Positions 33,759 to 42,831 of a stretch of DNA of 64,000 bases are shown in pieces. Source of the DNA: Streptomyces sp. NBC_01016 (lineage in GTDB: Bacteria; Actinomycetota; Actinomycetes; Streptomycetales; Streptomycetaceae); assembly GCF_026341035.1 (NCBI RefSeq), contig NZ_JAPEOQ010000001.1:124001-188000 (forward strand), in the 5' to 3' direction. The notes under the pieces are model-generated. The model was not told where the DNA came from, did not search any database, and saw only the letters and a list, made by a program, of their open reading frames with translations. The position numbers were made by a program, and so were the translations under genes. Positions within the stretch are counted from its first letter, which is position 1; every line of letters starts with the position of its first letter.

Positions 33759-34511
33759 TCAGACCGTGTACGTCACTCCGGGCGCGGCCAGCTCGACCGG
33801 GCCGTCGTACACCGCGCGCGCGTCCGCGAGGTTCACCTGCGGGTCGGTCCACGGCGGGATGTGCGTCAGGACGAGCTTGCGGGTGCGGGAGCGCTGCGCC
33901 GCCTCCCCCGCCTCCCGGCCGTTGAGGTGCAGCGCCGGGATGTTCTCCTTGCCGTGCGTGAACGCGGCCTCGCACAGGAACAGGTCGCTGTCCTCCGCCA
34001 GTTCGTCCAGCGCGGCGCACGGTCCGGTGTCCCCGGAGTACGTCAGGGAGCGCCCGCCGTGCTCGACCCGGATCGCGTACGACTCCACGGGATGGCACAC
34101 CTTCTCCATGCGGACGGAGAACGGCCCGATCTCGTACGAACCCGGCTTCACGGTGTGGAAGTCGAAGACCTCGCTGAACGCGGAGGCCGAGGGCGTGTCG
34201 GCGTGCGCGGTGGTCAGGCGCTGCTCGGTGCCCTCGGGTCCGTAGACGGGCATGGGGGCGCAACGGCCGCCGTCGTGACGGTAGTAGCGCACGACGAAGT
34301 ACGCGCACATGTCGATGCAGTGGTCCGCGTGCAGATGCGAAAGGAAGATCGCGTCGAGGTCGTAGAGACCGACGTGGCGCTGCAGCTCGCCCAGGGCGCC
34401 ATTGCCCATGTCGAGGAGCAGCCGGTAGCCGTCGGCCTCGACGAGGTAGCTCGAGCAGGCCGAATCCGCGGACGGGAACGACCCCGAGCAGCCGACGACG
34501 GTGAGCTTCAT
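33759..34511 (-). CDS. MBL-fold metallo-hydrolase
   Basis: A 250-residue metallo-beta-lactamase-fold protein of the RNase Z-like group. It has KLTVVGCSGSFPSADSACSS, the metal motif SHLHADHCIDM, a later SGDTGPC and the final LTHIPPWTDP. The usual HxHxDH is intact. The substrate is unknown; relatives act on phosphodiesters or small esters. Start ATG at 34511, with AAAGCTCCT on the complement just upstream. The stem-loop element at 34586-34761 lies in its upstream region. Confidence 0.87.
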   Translation of the reverse strand: MKLTVVGCSGSFPSADSACSSYLVEADGYRLLLDMGNGALGELQRHVGLYDLDAIFLSHLHADHCIDMCAYFVVRYYRHDGGRCAPMPVYGPEGTEQRLTTAHADTPSASAFSEVFDFHTVKPGSYEIGPFSVRMEKVCHPVESYAIRVEHGGRSLTYSGDTGPCAALDELAEDSDLFLCEAAFTHGKENIPALHLNGREAGEAAQRSRTRKLVLTHIPPWTDPQVNLADARAVYDGPVELAAPGVTYTV

Positions 34512-34585
34512 AGGAGCTTTCAACCTCCGCGCTGGCGGTCGGAAATGCGGGGTGGAGCCACGGGCCGTGGGCCGGGGCCTGTGCC

Positions 34586-34761
34586 GGGTCCTGTGCCGAG
34601 TTTCCCGTCGTCCGCCCGAAGGGCGGGCCCCGCGGCGTCTGGTGCGTACGATCGCAAGGCGCCGGAGCGTCCTAGTAGCGGAGCTACTCGGATGTTTCGG
34701 CAACGCCGCGAGCGTGCGTGCCAGACGCCGCGGGGCAGACGGGAAACTCGGCACAGGACCC
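34586..34761. ncRNA. Long stem-loop element, possible structured RNA or non-autonomous mobile element
   Basis: Outer arms 34586-34609 and 34738-34761 are perfect 24-base complements. Inner arms 34628-34642 and 34721-34735 pair over 15 bases. Small hairpins lie at 34612-34626 and 34674-34688 (AGTAGC/GCTACT), the latter extended by CGTCC with GGATG. The whole 176-nt block folds as one branched hairpin. It sits in the 392-bp gap between the MBL gene and the PemK-like gene; no ORF in it looks real. The rest of the gap (34512-34585, 34762-34903) shows nothing else. RNA versus mobile-element nature is undecided. Confidence 0.6.
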
Positions 34762-34903
34762 GAGGGGGTCAGTCGAGCGTAAGGCGCAAAAGGGCGGGTG
34801 GCTCCTCCGTCACGGGCTGTTGTGGGCGAACTCACCTGCGCTGTCACCGGTTCGGAGGGCTTCGGGGCCGCGGAAGCACCCCGCGTGTCACCCCGGTACC
34901 GTC

Positions 34904-35353
34904 ATGTCCATGGACACGTCCTGGTGGCTCGCGCTCGCTGCCGTCGTACTGCTCGCGCTCGTCGCGACGCTGGTCGACGGGTGGGGGCGCGGCACGCGCC
35001 ATCGCCGCCGGGAGCGGCATGTTCCGCGGGATGCGCACGCCCGTGGGCCCGAGCCGGGTGACATCTGGTGGGCGATGGTGCCGTACGAGGACGGGCCCGG
35101 CGGGAAGGACCGGCCGTGCCTGGTCCTGTCGGTGCGGCGCGGGGTGGCCACGGTCGCCAAGATCACCAGCCGGTATCACGACGAGCGGCCGGGGGTTATC
35201 GCGTTGCCGCCCGGGACCGTGGGGGATGCGCGGGGGCGGGCGAGCTTTCTGGAGACGGATGAGCTCCGCTCGGTGCCGCTGAGCGACTTCCGTCGGCCGG
35301 CCGGGGTGATCGATCCGGGGTTGTGGGATCAGGTGCGGCACCTGGGCCACTAG
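34904..35353 (+). CDS. PemK/MazF-like protein with N-terminal membrane anchor
   Basis: A 149-residue protein. Residues about 6-24 are a transmembrane helix (WWLALAAVVLLALVATLV). A basic linker follows, then a PemK/MazF beta-barrel, with PGDIWWAMVPYED, KDRPCLVLSV and AKITSRYHDERPG. The conserved GDIW and RP-x-LV motifs of the family are present. No antitoxin gene is adjacent, and the membrane anchor is unusual for a ribonuclease toxin, so toxicity is doubtful. Start ATG at 34904; ATG at 34910 is equally possible. Confidence 0.78.
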   Translation: MSMDTSWWLALAAVVLLALVATLVDGWGRGTRHRRRERHVPRDAHARGPEPGDIWWAMVPYEDGPGGKDRPCLVLSVRRGVATVAKITSRYHDERPGVIALPPGTVGDARGRASFLETDELRSVPLSDFRRPAGVIDPGLWDQVRHLGH

Positions 35354-35385
35354 GCATGGGTGAGCCCCTCCGGCGTTACGGTCCT

Positions 35386-35429
35386 GGGGCTCTGCCCCAG
35401 ACCCCGCTTCTCAATCGCCGAAGGGGCTC
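35386..35429. repeat. Dispersed GGGGCTCTGCCCC intergenic palindrome
   Basis: A near-identical relative of the 28431 copy: GGGGCTCTGCCCCAGACCCC, then TCTCAATCGCCGAAGGGGCTC. It lies between the convergent PemK-like and cysM genes and can form a hairpin that may end transcription from both sides. Confidence 0.8.
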
Positions 35430-35454
35430 AAAATGACGTAGCTGGCCCGAAAGG

Positions 35455-36915
<1,461 letters not shown>

Positions 36916-37015
36916 TCATCGTATCGATTCCCGGTCCGGATCCCGGAATGTGATCTCACCATGCGGTCGAAATGCGTCCGGCAATTGAGAACTGCATGGT
37001 CGGGAGGGGTGTCGA

Positions 37016-37432
37016 TCAGGCGGTGATCTCGACCTCTTCCTCGGTGATCTCGCCCTCGACGATGCGGTACGAGCGGAACTGGAAGGGGCCCGCGTCGTCG
37101 GTGTCCGCGGTGGAGACCAGCACGTAGTGGGCGTTCGGCTCGTTCGCGTACGTGACGTCGGTGCGCGAGGGGTACGCCTCGGTGGCCGTGTGCGAGTGGT
37201 AGACGACCACCGGCTCCTCGTCGCGGTCGTCCATCTCGCGGTAGAGCTTCAGCAGGTCACCGGAGTCGAACTCGTAGAACGTGGGCGACCGGGCGGCGTT
37301 CAGCATCGGGATGAAGCGCTCGGGGCGGCCCTCGCCGACCGGACCCGCGATGACGCCGCAGGCCTCGTCGGGGTGGTCCTTGCGGGCGTGCTCGACGATC
37401 TGGTCGACCAGGGACTGGGAAATCTTCAACAT
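37016..37432 (-). CDS. mec: JAMM/MPN+ peptidase, Mec type
   Basis: A 138-residue M67-family metallopeptidase with catalytic E23 (PDEACGVIAG) and the zinc motif H79-S-H81-x7-S89-x2-D92. In Mycobacterium, Mec+ releases cysteine from the CysO-Cys adduct. Here it could also trim the Met-Arg tail of CysO, as QbsD does for QbsE. It is upstream of the leader peptide and cysO on the same strand; the leader region suggests separate control. Confidence 0.92.
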   Translation of the reverse strand: MLKISQSLVDQIVEHARKDHPDEACGVIAGPVGEGRPERFIPMLNAARSPTFYEFDSGDLLKLYREMDDRDEEPVVVYHSHTATEAYPSRTDVTYANEPNAHYVLVSTADTDDAGPFQFRSYRIVEGEITEEEVEITA

Positions 37433-37449
37433 GCGGCCAGCATAAGCAA

Positions 37450-37490
37450 GTGGGCCCCTCTGTACCGGAGTGCGGTACAGAGGGGCCCAC
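37450..37490. terminator. Terminator of the amino-acid permease gene
   Basis: A perfect 17-bp stem with a 7-nt loop, between the permease stop (37519, minus strand) and the mec start (37432, minus strand). It ends the permease transcript before the cysteine genes. Confidence 0.85.
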
Positions 37491-37518
37491 CTGGTGAGAC
37501 GGGGTGCGTCGGTTGCGC

Positions 37519-38955
37519 TTAGTTGCGCTTCGCGAAGGCGGCGCTCTCGGGGTTGCGCTTCTTCAGGAAGAAGTACGAGACACCCAGGATCGCGGCCCAG
37601 ACCGGAGCGGCGTACAGGGAGACGCGCGCGTCGGGGTCGATGCCCATGAGGACGATGACGAGGAAGATGAACGCCAGCGCGAGGCCACTGACCCAGACGC
37701 CCCAGGGCGCGCGGAACTCGGACTTCGGGAGCTCACCGCGGTCGGACTTGAGGCGGTAGCGGATCTGGCAGATCAGGATGACGATCCAGGCCCACATGCC
37801 GGAGATGGTGGCGAAGGAGACGACGTAGTTGAACGCCTCGCCCGGCCACTGGTAGTTGATCCAGACGCCGACCAGCATCATCGCGGCGGAGAACGTGGTG
37901 CCGATGACCGGCAGACCGTTCTTGCTCAGCTTGGTGAAGAAGTTCGGGCCCTGGCCGTTCTGCGCGAGGTCGCGCAGCATGCGGCCGGTGGAGTACATGC
38001 CCGAGTTGCAGGAGGACAGCGCGGCGGTCAGCACGACGAAGTTGACGATGGCGGCGCCGATGCCCAGGCCCATCTTGTCGAAGGCGTGGACGAACGGGCT
38101 CTCGCCGGCCTTGAAGGACGTCCACGGCACGACCGAGAGGATCATGATCAGGGCGCCGACATAGAAGACGGCGATGCGCCACGGCACGGTGTTGATCGCC
38201 TTCGGCAGGACCTTCTTGGCGTCCTTGGCCTCACCCGCGGTGACGCCGACGAGCTCGACCGCGAGGAACGCGAACATCACCATCTGCAGGGTCATCAGCG
38301 TCGAGCCGATGCCGTTCTCGCCCGCGAAGAAGCCGCCGAGGTCCCACAGGTGCGAGATGGAGGCCGTGTCACCGACGTCGGAGAAGCCGATGGTGAGGAT
38401 GCCGGCGCAGATCAGGATCATGCCGACGATGGCGGTGACCTTGACCGTGGAGAACCAGAACTCCAGCTCACCGAAGAGCTTCACGGAGATCAGGTTGGCG
38501 CCGTAGAGGATGACGGTGAAGACGAGTGCGGACACCCATTGCGGGATGTCCCACCAGAACGTCATATAGGTGGCCGCCGCGGTGACCTCGGTCATGCCGG
38601 TGATGACCCAGAACAGCCAGTACGTCCAGCCGGTCGCGAAGCCCGCGAAGGGGCCGATGAACTCGCGCGCGTACTCCGAGAAGGAGCCGGACACGGGTCG
38701 GTACATGAGGAGCTCGCCGAGAGCCCGCATGATGCAGAAGATGACCACGCCGGCGACCGCGTACGCCAGGATCAGGCTGGGCCCCGCCTTGGAGATGCCC
38801 TTGCCCGCACCGAGAAAGAGGCCGGTCCCGATGGCGCCGCCGATGGCGATCATCTGGATCTGCCGGGCCCCGAGTCCCCGCTTGTAACCCTCGTCGGTCT
38901 CGCCCTGCGCGGCCTCATTGCCGTCGTGCTGCTCGTCGACCTGCACTGAGGTCAT
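37519..38955 (-). CDS. Amino-acid permease (APC superfamily, AAT family)
   Basis: A 478-residue protein with 12 membrane segments. The consensus amphipathic region is present: RGLGARQIQMIAIGGAIGTG, LGELLMYRPVSGSFSEYARE, and GWTYWLFWV at TM3. This family imports amino acids (GABA, asparagine, lysine and others) by H+ symport. The substrate is undetermined. The long upstream gap contains a palindrome at 39163-39176. Confidence 0.88.
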   Translation of the reverse strand: MTSVQVDEQHDGNEAAQGETDEGYKRGLGARQIQMIAIGGAIGTGLFLGAGKGISKAGPSLILAYAVAGVVIFCIMRALGELLMYRPVSGSFSEYAREFIGPFAGFATGWTYWLFWVITGMTEVTAAATYMTFWWDIPQWVSALVFTVILYGANLISVKLFGELEFWFSTVKVTAIVGMILICAGILTIGFSDVGDTASISHLWDLGGFFAGENGIGSTLMTLQMVMFAFLAVELVGVTAGEAKDAKKVLPKAINTVPWRIAVFYVGALIMILSVVPWTSFKAGESPFVHAFDKMGLGIGAAIVNFVVLTAALSSCNSGMYSTGRMLRDLAQNGQGPNFFTKLSKNGLPVIGTTFSAAMMLVGVWINYQWPGEAFNYVVSFATISGMWAWIVILICQIRYRLKSDRGELPKSEFRAPWGVWVSGLALAFIFLVIVLMGIDPDARVSLYAAPVWAAILGVSYFFLKKRNPESAAFAKRN

Positions 38956-39288
38956 GATGTGCGCCTTTCTCCATGCCGATCCGTGCCGTACTCGGCTCGG
39001 ATCGACTGTGACGATCCTTTGGGGTCTGGGCCCCTGGATGGATGGAGCTTGTGCCTACCGGCGGTCGGCCGGTCGGGGCGCCCTCTGACTGGACAGGGGT
39101 GGCGTCCGTCAGGTGGTCGTGAAGATTTATCACGGCGTTCATCGGGGTCGGCCGAGACGCGTGTGGCGTACGCCACCAGCAAAAGGGGACAAAACAAATC
39201 ACCGCGCCGCAATGTGGGTGGGTGCGGTGACGGGATCGTTATACGGATTTGAGGGCCCGCTGAGCGAACAGGCCAACCTGACCGACGG
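38956..39288. promoter_or_regulatory. 333-bp gap upstream of the permease, with a 14-bp palindrome
   Basis: No gene was seen. The gap holds a perfect palindrome GTGGCGTACGCCAC (39163-39176) and an AT-rich patch (39176-39202, 39238-39252) that could include a minus-strand -10 (TATAAC). A small 7-bp hairpin (CCTGACC/GGTCAGG, 39277-39293) overlaps the DUF2017 stop. The palindrome may be the operator of the permease gene. Confidence 0.45.
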
Positions 39289-39894
39289 TCAGGCCGTCAG
39301 GGTCTCGACGAGGGTCTCCTGCAGCCCGCCGAGCCACAGATATGCCATCACCATCGGCTTGCGTGCGTCGTCGTCAGGGAGCCGGTAGAGGAGGTCCGTG
39401 TCCTCCTCGTCGGTGATGTCGAGGCGGGTGCCGATCGCGAGGCGCAGATCGTTGAGCGCGCGCATCCACTGGATGGACTCGCTCTGGGACAGCTTGAGGA
39501 CCGCTCCCCCGTCGCCCGCCGGGCTCAGCGTGTCCAGCGTGCGGATCACCGCGAGGGCGTCCTCGCGCTTGCCGGCCCGCAGATCGTTCTCGGTGAAGCG
39601 GCGGAACTCCGAGGAGTGGGCGCGCAGCTCCTCGGCGTCCTCGACGCTCTCACCCTCGCCGCCCGGACCGCCGTACGCGTCGGGGAAGAGGCGGCGCAGC
39701 ACCGCGTCGGAGGGCGGTTCGCTCGGACCCTCGGCGAAGAGCTCCGCGAGCGGGTCGTCGCTCACCTCACCGCCGGGTCCGGGCCCGATCAGCTCCAGGA
39801 GCTGGACCGCCAGCGAGCGGATGATGGAGATCTCGACGTCGTCGAGGGCGACGGCCGCGCCGCCACCGGGGATCGGTTCGAAATGTCCTGGCAT
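39289..39894 (-). CDS. DUF2017 protein
   Basis: A 201-residue soluble protein of the DUF2017 family. The family's usual neighbour is clpS, which is here 10 bp upstream. Typical segments are VALDDVEISIIRSLAVQLLELI and FRRFTENDLRAGKREDALAV. Its role is unknown; the conserved linkage suggests function with ClpS or the N-degron pathway. Cotranscribed with clpS. Confidence 0.88.
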   Translation of the reverse strand: MPGHFEPIPGGGAAVALDDVEISIIRSLAVQLLELIGPGPGGEVSDDPLAELFAEGPSEPPSDAVLRRLFPDAYGGPGGEGESVEDAEELRAHSSEFRRFTENDLRAGKREDALAVIRTLDTLSPAGDGGAVLKLSQSESIQWMRALNDLRLAIGTRLDITDEEDTDLLYRLPDDDARKPMVMAYLWLGGLQETLVETLTA

Positions 39895-39904
39895 CGGGAT
39901 GCTG

Positions 39905-40222
39905 CTACTTCCGATCCTGTTGAAGCGTGGCCCACAGGCCGTATCCGTGCATCGCCTGCACGTCGCGTTCCATCTCTTCGCGGGAGCCGCTGGAGACGAC
40001 GGCCCGGCCCTTCTGGTGCACGTCCATCATGAGCTTGGTGGCCTTGTCCTTGGAGTACCCGAAGTACGTCTGGAAGACATACGTCACGTAACTCATGAGG
40101 TTCACCGGATCGTTGTGGACGAGCGTGATCCAAGGGGTGTCCGGCTCGGGGACGACGGACGCGTCCTCCGTCGTCTCGGGCCTTTCGATCTCAAGGGGTG
40201 CTGGAGCCGTCACAGGGCCCAT
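39905..40222 (-). CDS. clpS: ClpS adaptor of the ClpAP/ClpCP protease
   Basis: A 105-residue protein with a disordered N-terminus and the ClpS core: [41 protein letters not shown] and a C-terminal [19 protein letters not shown]. It delivers N-degron substrates to Clp chaperones in the cytosol. ATG at 40222. It is divergent from pncB. Confidence 0.94.
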   Translation of the reverse strand: MGPVTAPAPLEIERPETTEDASVVPEPDTPWITLVHNDPVNLMSYVTYVFQTYFGYSKDKATKLMMDVHQKGRAVVSSGSREEMERDVQAMHGYGLWATLQQDRK

Positions 40223-40302
40223 GCTGCCACCACCACCCGCCCCACGCACAAACGGACGCAGAAATCGTCACCCTGACGCTAATCGGGGGTAGCATCAATC
40301 CT

Positions 40303-41631
40303 ATGAACACAGCGGACCTGGGCCTGCCGGTGGACGTTCCGTCGACGGCGCTCTTCACCGACCACTATGAGCTGACGATGCTGCAGGCGGCCCTGCGCGG
40401 GGGCACCGCCGACCGGCACTCGGTCTTCGAGGTCTTCACCCGGCGACTGCCCGAGGGTCGCCGCTACGGCGTCGTCGCGGGCACCGGGCGCGTCCTGGAC
40501 GCCGTCGAGAACTTCCGCTTCGACGCGGCCGTGCTCGACTTCCTGCGCGAGCGCGACGTCGTCGACGAGCCGACGCTCCAGTGGCTCGCGGACTACCGCT
40601 TCTCCGGCGACATCTGGGGCTACCCCGAGGGCGAGGTCTACTTCCCCGGCTCCCCCGTGCTGCGCGTCGAGGGCTCCTTCGCCGAGTGCGTGCTCCTGGA
40701 GACGGTGATCCTCTCGATCCTCAACCACGACTCGGCGATCGCCGCCGCCGCGTCCCGGATGTCCTCGGCCGCCGGCGACCGGCCGCTGATCGAGATGGGC
40801 GCGCGCCGTACGCACGAGCTGGCCGCCGTGGCCGCCTCGCGCGCCGCGTACGTGGGCGGGTTCGCGACGACCTCGGACCTGGCGGCCGGATTCCGGTACG
40901 GGATCCCGACCGTCGGCACCAGCGCGCACGCCTTCACGCTGATCCACGACACCGAGCGGGACGCCTTCCGGGCCCAGGTCGACTCCCTGGGCAAGGGGAC
41001 GACGCTGCTCGTGGACACGTACGACGTGCAGGAGGCGGTCGCGACGGCCGTCGAGATCGCGGGGCCCGAGCTGGGCGCCGTCCGGATCGACTCCGGCGAC
41101 CTGCTGCTCGTCGCGCACCGGGTGCGCCAGCAGCTGGACGAGCTGGGCGCCGAGAACACCAAGATCGTCGTCACCTCCGACCTCGACGAGTACGCCATCG
41201 CCTCGCTCGCCGCCTCGCCCGTGGACGCGTACGGGGTGGGTACGCAGCTGGTGACCGGGTCCGGGCAGCCCACCTGCTCCATGGTCTACAAGCTGGTCGC
41301 GCGCGCAGAGTCCGCCGATCCGAAGGCGCCGCTGGTGCCCGTGGCGAAGAAGTCGGCGGGCGGGAAGACCTCGATCGGCGGCCGCAAGTGGGCCGCGCGC
41401 CGGCCGGACGCGGACGGGGTCGCGGAGGCCGAGGTCGTCGGCACGGGGGCCGTCCCCGAGGAGCTGGCCGACCGGCAGCTCCTCGTCGAGCTGGTCAAGG
41501 GCGGCGAGGTGGTGGCCCGTGAGCCGCTCGACGCGGTGCGCGAGCGGCACATCGCGGCGCGCGACCGGCTGCCGCTGTCGGCCACGCAGCTGTCCAGGGG
41601 CGAGCCGGTCATTCCGACCGAGTACGTCTGA
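40303..41631 (+). CDS. pncB: Nicotinate phosphoribosyltransferase
   Basis: A 442-residue enzyme with DHYELTMLQAALRGG at the N-terminus, the phosphohistidine-region motif GARRTHE, FATTSDLAAGFRYGIPTVGTSAHAF and RIDSGDLLLVAHRVRQQLDE. It makes nicotinate mononucleotide from nicotinate and PRPP (Preiss-Handler pathway). The nicotinamidase gene follows 114 bp downstream on the same strand, giving a salvage pair. Confidence 0.93.
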   Translation: MNTADLGLPVDVPSTALFTDHYELTMLQAALRGGTADRHSVFEVFTRRLPEGRRYGVVAGTGRVLDAVENFRFDAAVLDFLRERDVVDEPTLQWLADYRFSGDIWGYPEGEVYFPGSPVLRVEGSFAECVLLETVILSILNHDSAIAAAASRMSSAAGDRPLIEMGARRTHELAAVAASRAAYVGGFATTSDLAAGFRYGIPTVGTSAHAFTLIHDTERDAFRAQVDSLGKGTTLLVDTYDVQEAVATAVEIAGPELGAVRIDSGDLLLVAHRVRQQLDELGAENTKIVVTSDLDEYAIASLAASPVDAYGVGTQLVTGSGQPTCSMVYKLVARAESADPKAPLVPVAKKSAGGKTSIGGRKWAARRPDADGVAEAEVVGTGAVPEELADRQLLVELVKGGEVVAREPLDAVRERHIAARDRLPLSATQLSRGEPVIPTEYV

Positions 41632-41745
41632 GGCCGTTTGGGGCCGTCCGGGGACGGACGGCCCTCTCGAGCGCCCCCCACGCCCTCTCCCGCAACGCAC
41701 TTGAAGCTTCTACGCTCGTAGTCTCCAAGCAGAAGGACAGCAATC

Positions 41746-42336
41746 ATGCGTCGCGCCCTGATCGTCGTGGATGTGCAGAACGACTTCTGCGAGGGCGGCA
41801 GCCTCGCGGTGGCGGGGGGTGCCGATGTCGCTGCCGCGATCACCGATCTCGTCGGGCAGACCGGCGGCGGTTGCTACCAGCACGTCGTCGCCACGCGTGA
41901 TCATCATGTCGATCCCGGTGAGCACTTCTCGGAGGCGCCGGACTTCGTGCACAGCTGGCCGCGGCACTGTGTCGCGGGGACCGAGGGGGTCGGGTTCCAT
42001 CCGAACTTCGCCCCCGCGGTGGCCTCCGGCGCGATCGACGCGGTGTTCGACAAGGGGGCGTACTCGGCCGCCTACAGCGGGTTCGAGGGGGCGGACGAGA
42101 ACGGGGTGCCGCTGGAGGAGTGGTTGCGGCGGCGGGAGGTGTCCGAGGTGGATGTGGTCGGGATCGCCACGGATCACTGCGTGCGGGCCACTGCCGTGGA
42201 TGCGGTGCGGGCCGGGTTCCGTACGAAGGTGTTGCTCGACCTGACCGCCGGGGTGGCGGCCTCCTCCACCGAGGCGGCGCTCGAGGAGCTGCGCTCGGCC
42301 GGCGTCGAACTCACGGGCAAGCCAGTCGTGGCCTAG
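41746..42336 (+). CDS. pncA: Nicotinamidase (isochorismatase-fold hydrolase)
   Basis: A 196-residue enzyme with catalytic triad D9 (VVDVQNDF), K103 (FDKGAYSAAYSGF) and C145 (GIATDHCVRATAVDA). The metal site is D52-x-H54-x5-H60. It converts nicotinamide to nicotinate for PncB. Position directly after pncB supports nicotinamide as the substrate rather than isochorismate. Confidence 0.94.
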   Translation: MRRALIVVDVQNDFCEGGSLAVAGGADVAAAITDLVGQTGGGCYQHVVATRDHHVDPGEHFSEAPDFVHSWPRHCVAGTEGVGFHPNFAPAVASGAIDAVFDKGAYSAAYSGFEGADENGVPLEEWLRRREVSEVDVVGIATDHCVRATAVDAVRAGFRTKVLLDLTAGVAASSTEAALEELRSAGVELTGKPVVA

Positions 42337-42340
42337 GTCG

Positions 42341-42374
42341 CGGGGCTCCGCGCCTCAAACGCCGGCGGGGCTGG
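42341..42374. repeat. Dispersed intergenic palindrome, short relative
   Basis: GCGGGGCTCCGCGCC, then TCAAACGCCGGCGGGGCTGG, a shortened relative of the 28431 and 35386 elements, located between the convergent pncA and 42381-42716 genes. Confidence 0.6.
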
Positions 42375-42380
42375 ATGGGC

Positions 42381-42716
42381 TCAGACGCCCGACGGGCTCA
42401 CTCTGCCCGGCAAGAGGGTGCGTATGGGGTGCCAGAGTTCGCCGGATCTTGTGTCCGGGGCCGTACGCCAGATCAGGCCGTCCGGGTGGTGGAGGACCGC
42501 CGTTATCTCGTCCGGGGTCGGTGGCTGGGCGTTGCCTCTGAGGTAGACCGCGCGCAGGCCCAGATTGCGCAGGCGGGTCAGGGCGCGGGCCCGGTTCGTG
42601 GCGTGCACCAGGAACCGTACGGCGCCGTCGCCGGGGCCTGGCGCGGGCAGCGTCAGAGCGACCACCACGGTGCCTCCCGGCAGCTTGCAGAACCCTCCTG
42701 CGGACATGACTGTCAC
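42381..42716 (-). CDS. Conserved hypothetical protein
   Basis: A 111-residue soluble protein, no family recognised. The central part alternates beta and helix (GAVRFLVHATNRARALTRLR, NLGLRAVYLRGNAQPPTPDE) and ends with HPIRTLLPGR. Codon use is typically streptomycete and there is no better frame. The start may be GTG at 42716 or ATG at 42707. It lies upstream of the M6 protease stop and on the same strand, about 115 bp apart. Confidence 0.65.
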   Translation of the reverse strand: MTVMSAGGFCKLPGGTVVVALTLPAPGPGDGAVRFLVHATNRARALTRLRNLGLRAVYLRGNAQPPTPDEITAVLHHPDGLIWRTAPDTRSGELWHPIRTLLPGRVSPSGV

Positions 42717-42831
42717 ACCCCCGTGGGACGTAGTGTCAATAAGGAACTCACAGGACGCACCTAAACACGACCGGCCGCGACCCCGCTAGAGGGTCGCGGC
42801 CGATACGTTTCTGACCTGCGGTTTTGCCGTG

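Noticed and set aside
34904..35353. Toxin-antitoxin pair
   Set aside because: No small antitoxin ORF overlaps or abuts the PemK-like gene on either side.
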